Part shown: positions 61,435-64,000 of the stretch, one piece after another
Position numbering within the stretch: the first letter of the stretch is position 1
Layout of the letters: every line of letters starts with the position of its first letter
NCBI GenBank assembly: GCA_000526575.1
Contig: JAGI01000002.1
Coordinates: 1,054,001-1,118,000 of the forward strand
Reading direction: 5' to 3'
Origin: Clostridium sp. 12(A)
GTDB taxonomy: Bacteria; Bacillota; Clostridia; Lachnospirales; Lachnospiraceae
DNA length: 64,000 nucleotides
Notes under the pieces: generated by a model
Told to the model about the DNA's origin: nothing
The model's input: the letters and a program-made list of their open reading frames with translations, nothing else
Database searches by the model: none
Position numbers and translations under genes: made by a program

Positions 61435-61448
61435 CGAACATATATTCG
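61435..61448 (+). promoter_or_regulatory. LexA-type SOS box of the Y-family polymerase gene
   Basis: CGAACATATATTCG, lengthened to TTCGAA-N6-TTCGAA (61433-61450). It lies just before a TATAAT (61451-61456), where repressor binding would block the promoter. One half (ATTC) deviates from the GAAC-N4-GTTC consensus. Confidence 0.65.
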
Positions 61449-61474
61449 AATATAATAAAAACAGAGGTGGTCAT

Positions 61475-62737
61475 ATGGATAATGTAATCTTTCACATTGA
61501 TGTAAATTCCGCATTTTTAAGCTGGGAGGCCGTGTACCGGCTTCATCATCTTGGCGGAACGCTGGATTTGCGGGAAATCCCATCCGCGGTCTGCGGAGAC
61601 ACAGAAAAAAGACACGGCATCATTCTGGCAAAAAGCATACCAGCGAAAAAATATAATATTAAAACCGGGGAGGCAGTCTGGGAGGCACTTAGAAAATGTC
61701 CTGACCTCACTATGGTTCCTCCTAATTATAACCTGTATCAAAAATCCTCAGAAGCCTTTCTTCTTCTTTTGAAGCAGTACTCTCCCATGGTGGAACAGTA
61801 CTCCATTGATGAGGCCTTTGTTGATATGACTGGCACGGATTCCTTGTTTGGAACACCGGAGGAAGCTGCTGAGAATATGAAGGAACGGATTTACAGAGAA
61901 TTGGGATTTACCGTAAACATCGGGGTTTCCAACAACAAAATTCTGGCTAAGATGGCATCGGATTTTAAAAAGCCTTATCGGGTGCATACACTATGGAAGG
62001 ATGAAATCCAGACTAAGATGTGGCCTTTATCCGTGTCAGAACTGTTTTTCGTTGGCCGGGCTACCTTTTCAAAGCTTCACAATCTGGGAATCAAGACCAT
62101 TGGAGAGCTGGCTCAGACAGACCCCACCATCCTTAAAAATCATTTCGGCAAGCATGGAGAGGTTATCTGGTCCTTTGCCAATGGGATCGACTTTTCCGCC
62201 GTGGAACCAGCCCCTCCTCCTAACAAGGGATACGGAAACAGCACTACCATTTCCTTTGATGTCACCGATTCCAATACGGCTAAATTAGTCCTTTTATCTC
62301 TGGCAGAAACCTTATCCGCAAGGCTGAGAGAGGATGGGGTGAAAATTGGCGTTGTATCCGTAGGAATTAAAAATTACAACTTTGAATACCTGGGACACCA
62401 GAAGACCCTTTCTGCCCCCACCAATATAACAAAGGAAATTTTTGAAGCTTCCTGCCAGATCTTTGATGAAATGTGGGATAAGGTCCCCATACGCCACTTA
62501 GGCATTCACACCAGCCGGGTGACCAGCGAATCCAACCGCCAGCTAAACATATTTGATACAACGGATTATGAAAAGCTGGAACGGCTGGACAAAGCCATTG
62601 ACGAGATCAGAAAACGCTTCGGCTCAGACAGCATCAAAAGAGCCAGTTTCGTGCAGACCAGATCGATTGACCACATGAGCGGAGGAATCAGCCGGGAAAA
62701 AAGAACCGTGAATTATAACAATGAAATTATTATGTAA
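61475..62737 (+). CDS. Y-family DNA polymerase (DinB/UmuC-like)
   Basis: 420 residues. Catalytic acids in FHIDVNSAFLSWEA and QYSIDEAFVDMTG; little-finger region about 240-350; near the C terminus RQLNIFDTTDYEKLERLDKA, whose QLNIF is a beta-clamp binding motif. The shape and tail match the UvrX/YqjW-type translesion polymerases of Firmicutes. SOS-like box upstream. AGAGGTGG before ATG 61475. Forms an operon with the next gene (12-base gap). Confidence 0.92.
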   Translation: MDNVIFHIDVNSAFLSWEAVYRLHHLGGTLDLREIPSAVCGDTEKRHGIILAKSIPAKKYNIKTGEAVWEALRKCPDLTMVPPNYNLYQKSSEAFLLLLKQYSPMVEQYSIDEAFVDMTGTDSLFGTPEEAAENMKERIYRELGFTVNIGVSNNKILAKMASDFKKPYRVHTLWKDEIQTKMWPLSVSELFFVGRATFSKLHNLGIKTIGELAQTDPTILKNHFGKHGEVIWSFANGIDFSAVEPAPPPNKGYGNSTTISFDVTDSNTAKLVLLSLAETLSARLREDGVKIGVVSVGIKNYNFEYLGHQKTLSAPTNITKEIFEASCQIFDEMWDKVPIRHLGIHTSRVTSESNRQLNIFDTTDYEKLERLDKAIDEIRKRFGSDSIKRASFVQTRSIDHMSGGISREKRTVNYNNEIIM

Positions 62738-62749
62738 GAGGTCAGATAT

Positions 62750-63061
62750 ATGGGTAAATTCGGGATCGGAACCAATGTAAAAAATATTGACAGCGGTGCA
62801 GTTCGGGGAAAGCTGTATCACATTGCCTGCAAAGCATGGTTTACTTCTACTTGCAGCCCTATCCCCTTAAGCTTTAAATTCGAAGGTGAGGACGGAATGA
62901 TACAAACAGTCTCTTCTTTAAATATCAAGTGTACCGAAGATAAAAATTATTCCGGCATTCCATCAAAGGAATACGATTGTGAAGCCATAATCGGGGGTAT
63001 CTTATGCAGATTTAAACTGATTTTTTATATGGAAGCCTGCAAATGGGTCATGGTAATTTAG
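62750..63061 (+). CDS. 103-residue protein of unknown function in the polymerase operon
   Basis: AGAGGTC lies before the ATG, 12 bases after the polymerase stop. No signal or membrane segment. Beta-rich with Cys in ACKAWFTSTCSPIPLSF, NIKCTEDKNYSG and DCEAIIGGILCRF. UvrX operons of Bacillus carry small YolD-like partners; this one does not look like YolD to me. Function unknown; co-regulation with the polymerase suggests a role in damage tolerance. Confidence 0.7.
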   Translation: MGKFGIGTNVKNIDSGAVRGKLYHIACKAWFTSTCSPIPLSFKFEGEDGMIQTVSSLNIKCTEDKNYSGIPSKEYDCEAIIGGILCRFKLIFYMEACKWVMVI

Positions 63062-63075
63062 CCCCTGTAAGAAAT

Positions 63076-63119
63076 CAGCCCCTTGAACCTGGAATTTCCC
63101 AGGTCCAAAGGGCTGTCCT
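63076..63119. terminator. Terminator between polymerase operon and holin gene
   Basis: CAGCCCCTTGAACCTGG pairs with CCAGGTCCAAAGGGCTG (one mismatch), followed by TCCTTTT on the plus strand; also usable by the convergent holin gene. Confidence 0.83.
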
Positions 63120-63127
63120 TTTAAATA

Positions 63128-63331
63128 CTATACTTTTAACTCCGGCAGTCCCGCAATGGATGTGAGCAGGGACATAATACCGGCAAGGGCGGCTGTGGAG
63201 CCCACCAAAGCCCAGTCAACGCCTGACATCAACGCGGTTGTTCCAATGGCGGCTACGGCTGTCTGAGCCATTGTTTTAATCGCCCGGATTCCCGCAGCCC
63301 TGATCCATCTCTTCCAATATTCCTTGTCCAT
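63128..63331 (-). CDS. r1t-type phage holin
   Basis: 67 residues, two hydrophobic segments (IKTMAQTAVAAIGTTALMSG and STAALAGIMSLLTSIAGLPEL) behind a basic DKEYWKRWIRAAGIRA start; this matches the small holins of phage r1t type. Normally makes membrane lesions for endolysin release. No endolysin or phage genes are near, so it is either a domesticated single gene or a prophage remnant. AAGGAGGACAAG before the ATG. Confidence 0.8.
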   Translation of the reverse strand: MDKEYWKRWIRAAGIRAIKTMAQTAVAAIGTTALMSGVDWALVGSTAALAGIMSLLTSIAGLPELKV

Positions 63332-63426
63332 TTACTTGTCCTCCTTCTCTATAGATATTTTATGCTCTAATATAAAATATGCCATAGCTCAGGGGAGTAG
63401 CACCTGGGAATGATTAAAATGTCTGA

Positions 63427-64000
63427 TTATTTATGCTCTTTCCATTGACATTCTGTAAAAGCAATTTCAGTAAAGACGGCTTTAAAGGTTGAATGCTCCG
63501 GACTGCATGCGTAGATACCCAGCTGGATCTCGTTATCACCTTCAAACAGATGGGCAATGCGCATCTGTTTATAATTCACTCCATCGTAGGAATTCTCAAT
63601 GCAAAAATCCTGTTTTCTCCTGCTTAGCCGATAATACATGTACTTCTGAGATGCAGGAATATCTGTCGTCGCCCAATCGGAATATCCCAGATTTGTAACA
63701 ACGCTTCCCAATCGTTGAAATGTTTCGTTCTCATATTCAATGGAAGCCTTAATCCAGCTCTCACTGTTTTGATATACAATGACACCACATTGGTCAAATC
63801 GGTGCCTGCTGTCAAATTCAGTTCTCACTAGGAATGAAAAATACTGCTCACTGGTTTTTATCAATAATGCTGGTGCATTATCATTTTGAAAACCATAATA
63901 CGTTCTTTGCCAGAAATCAGTTCCTGGCTCCGTATCAATTAAAATTTCAGTCTCCTTAATTGTGTAGTTCTTTGGCTCATTAATCCAAAACAGAGCTTCT
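63427..64000 (-). CDS. DUF1349 (concanavalin-like) protein, C-terminal part
   Basis: The frame is open from the window edge through 191 codons, so the gene is cut off at base 64000. WINEPKNYTIKETEILIDTE, DFWQRTYYGFQNDNAPALL, FDSRHRFDQCGVIVYQNSES and YRLSRRKQDFCIENSYDGVN are characteristic of DUF1349, a jelly-roll family related to concanavalin-like lectins and seen with carbohydrate metabolism. An internal TTG at 63864 is not the start. Confidence 0.82.
   Translation of the reverse strand, partial: EALFWINEPKNYTIKETEILIDTEPGTDFWQRTYYGFQNDNAPALLIKTSEQYFSFLVRTEFDSRHRFDQCGVIVYQNSESWIKASIEYENETFQRLGSVVTNLGYSDWATTDIPASQKYMYYRLSRRKQDFCIENSYDGVNYKQMRIAHLFEGDNEIQLGIYACSPEHSTFKAVFTEIAFTECQWKEHK

Noticed and set aside
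61266-61583. Minus-strand ORF across the poly-C tract
   Set aside because: Overlaps the polymerase start and both promoters; no ribosome site, low-complexity glycine run.
1-64000. CRISPR arrays, rRNA, tRNA or insertion sequences
   Set aside because: No regularly spaced repeats, tRNA-like cloverleaf or transposase was recognised by eye; a covariance or HMM search could still find small RNAs.

Overview
The window looks like chromosome of an anaerobic, spore-forming Firmicute of the Lachnospiraceae/Clostridium type (an inference from gene content: T-box-controlled pheST, Agr-type peptide signalling, Csp-like subtilase pseudoproteases, rubredoxin-domain protein, SPL-type radical SAM protein, AT-rich intergenic DNA with strong AGGAGG ribosome sites). 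No rRNA, tRNA, CRISPR array or intact insertion sequence was recognised.

Layout. 1-2 kb: start of pheT, pheS and their T-box leader (minus strand). 2-4.4 kb: a dCache chemoreceptor with a long leader. 4.5-9.5 kb: a complete Agr-like quorum-sensing cassette, agrA-agrC then agrD-agrB, with the 53-residue AgrD precursor at 7112-7273, followed by a second operon of four unrecognised small genes. The promoters of agrD and of that operon carry the same 22-bp-period direct repeat at the same distance from the -35 box, so the unknown operon is a strong candidate Agr target. This is the most novel part of the window. 9.6-15 kb: heterodimeric ABC exporter, a divergent LysR regulator, a radical SAM protein. 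15-30.5 kb: mostly housekeeping genes (BrkB-like membrane protein, cysK, M32 carboxypeptidase, 5'-3' exonuclease/macrodomain operon, a CheW-CZB hybrid, Nudix, zapA-U32-ftsW-PBP operon, ruvAB, YprB-like nuclease, AraC regulator). 31-35 kb: DUF5662, cold-shock protein, hslO, methyltransferase, SEC-C protein.

35-36.8 kb is a small accessory island (DUF4160/DUF2442 pair, an unknown gene under LexA-like boxes, a coiled-coil protein) bracketed by two copies of a dispersed repeat. 36.9-40.5 kb holds two divergent subtilisin-family proteins of 558 residues that both have Gly in place of the catalytic Ser. 40.5-47 kb: MscL with a zinc ribbon tail, GNAT, LysR/ketopantoate reductase pair, CDGSH protein, GntR-TauE-DUF1634 operon, VOC protein, rubredoxin-domain protein.

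47.2-61.3 kb is a maltodextrin/glycogen locus on the minus strand: LacI-type regulator, malQ (broken by a single-base frameshift), glycogen phosphorylase, MalEFG-type ABC importer, debranching enzyme and two GH13 glucosidases. An identical 14-bp palindrome sits in the lacI and malQ promoters. 61.4-64 kb: SOS-type Y-family polymerase operon, an isolated r1t-type holin and the end of a DUF1349 protein.

All family names come from recognising motifs by eye; no search was run.
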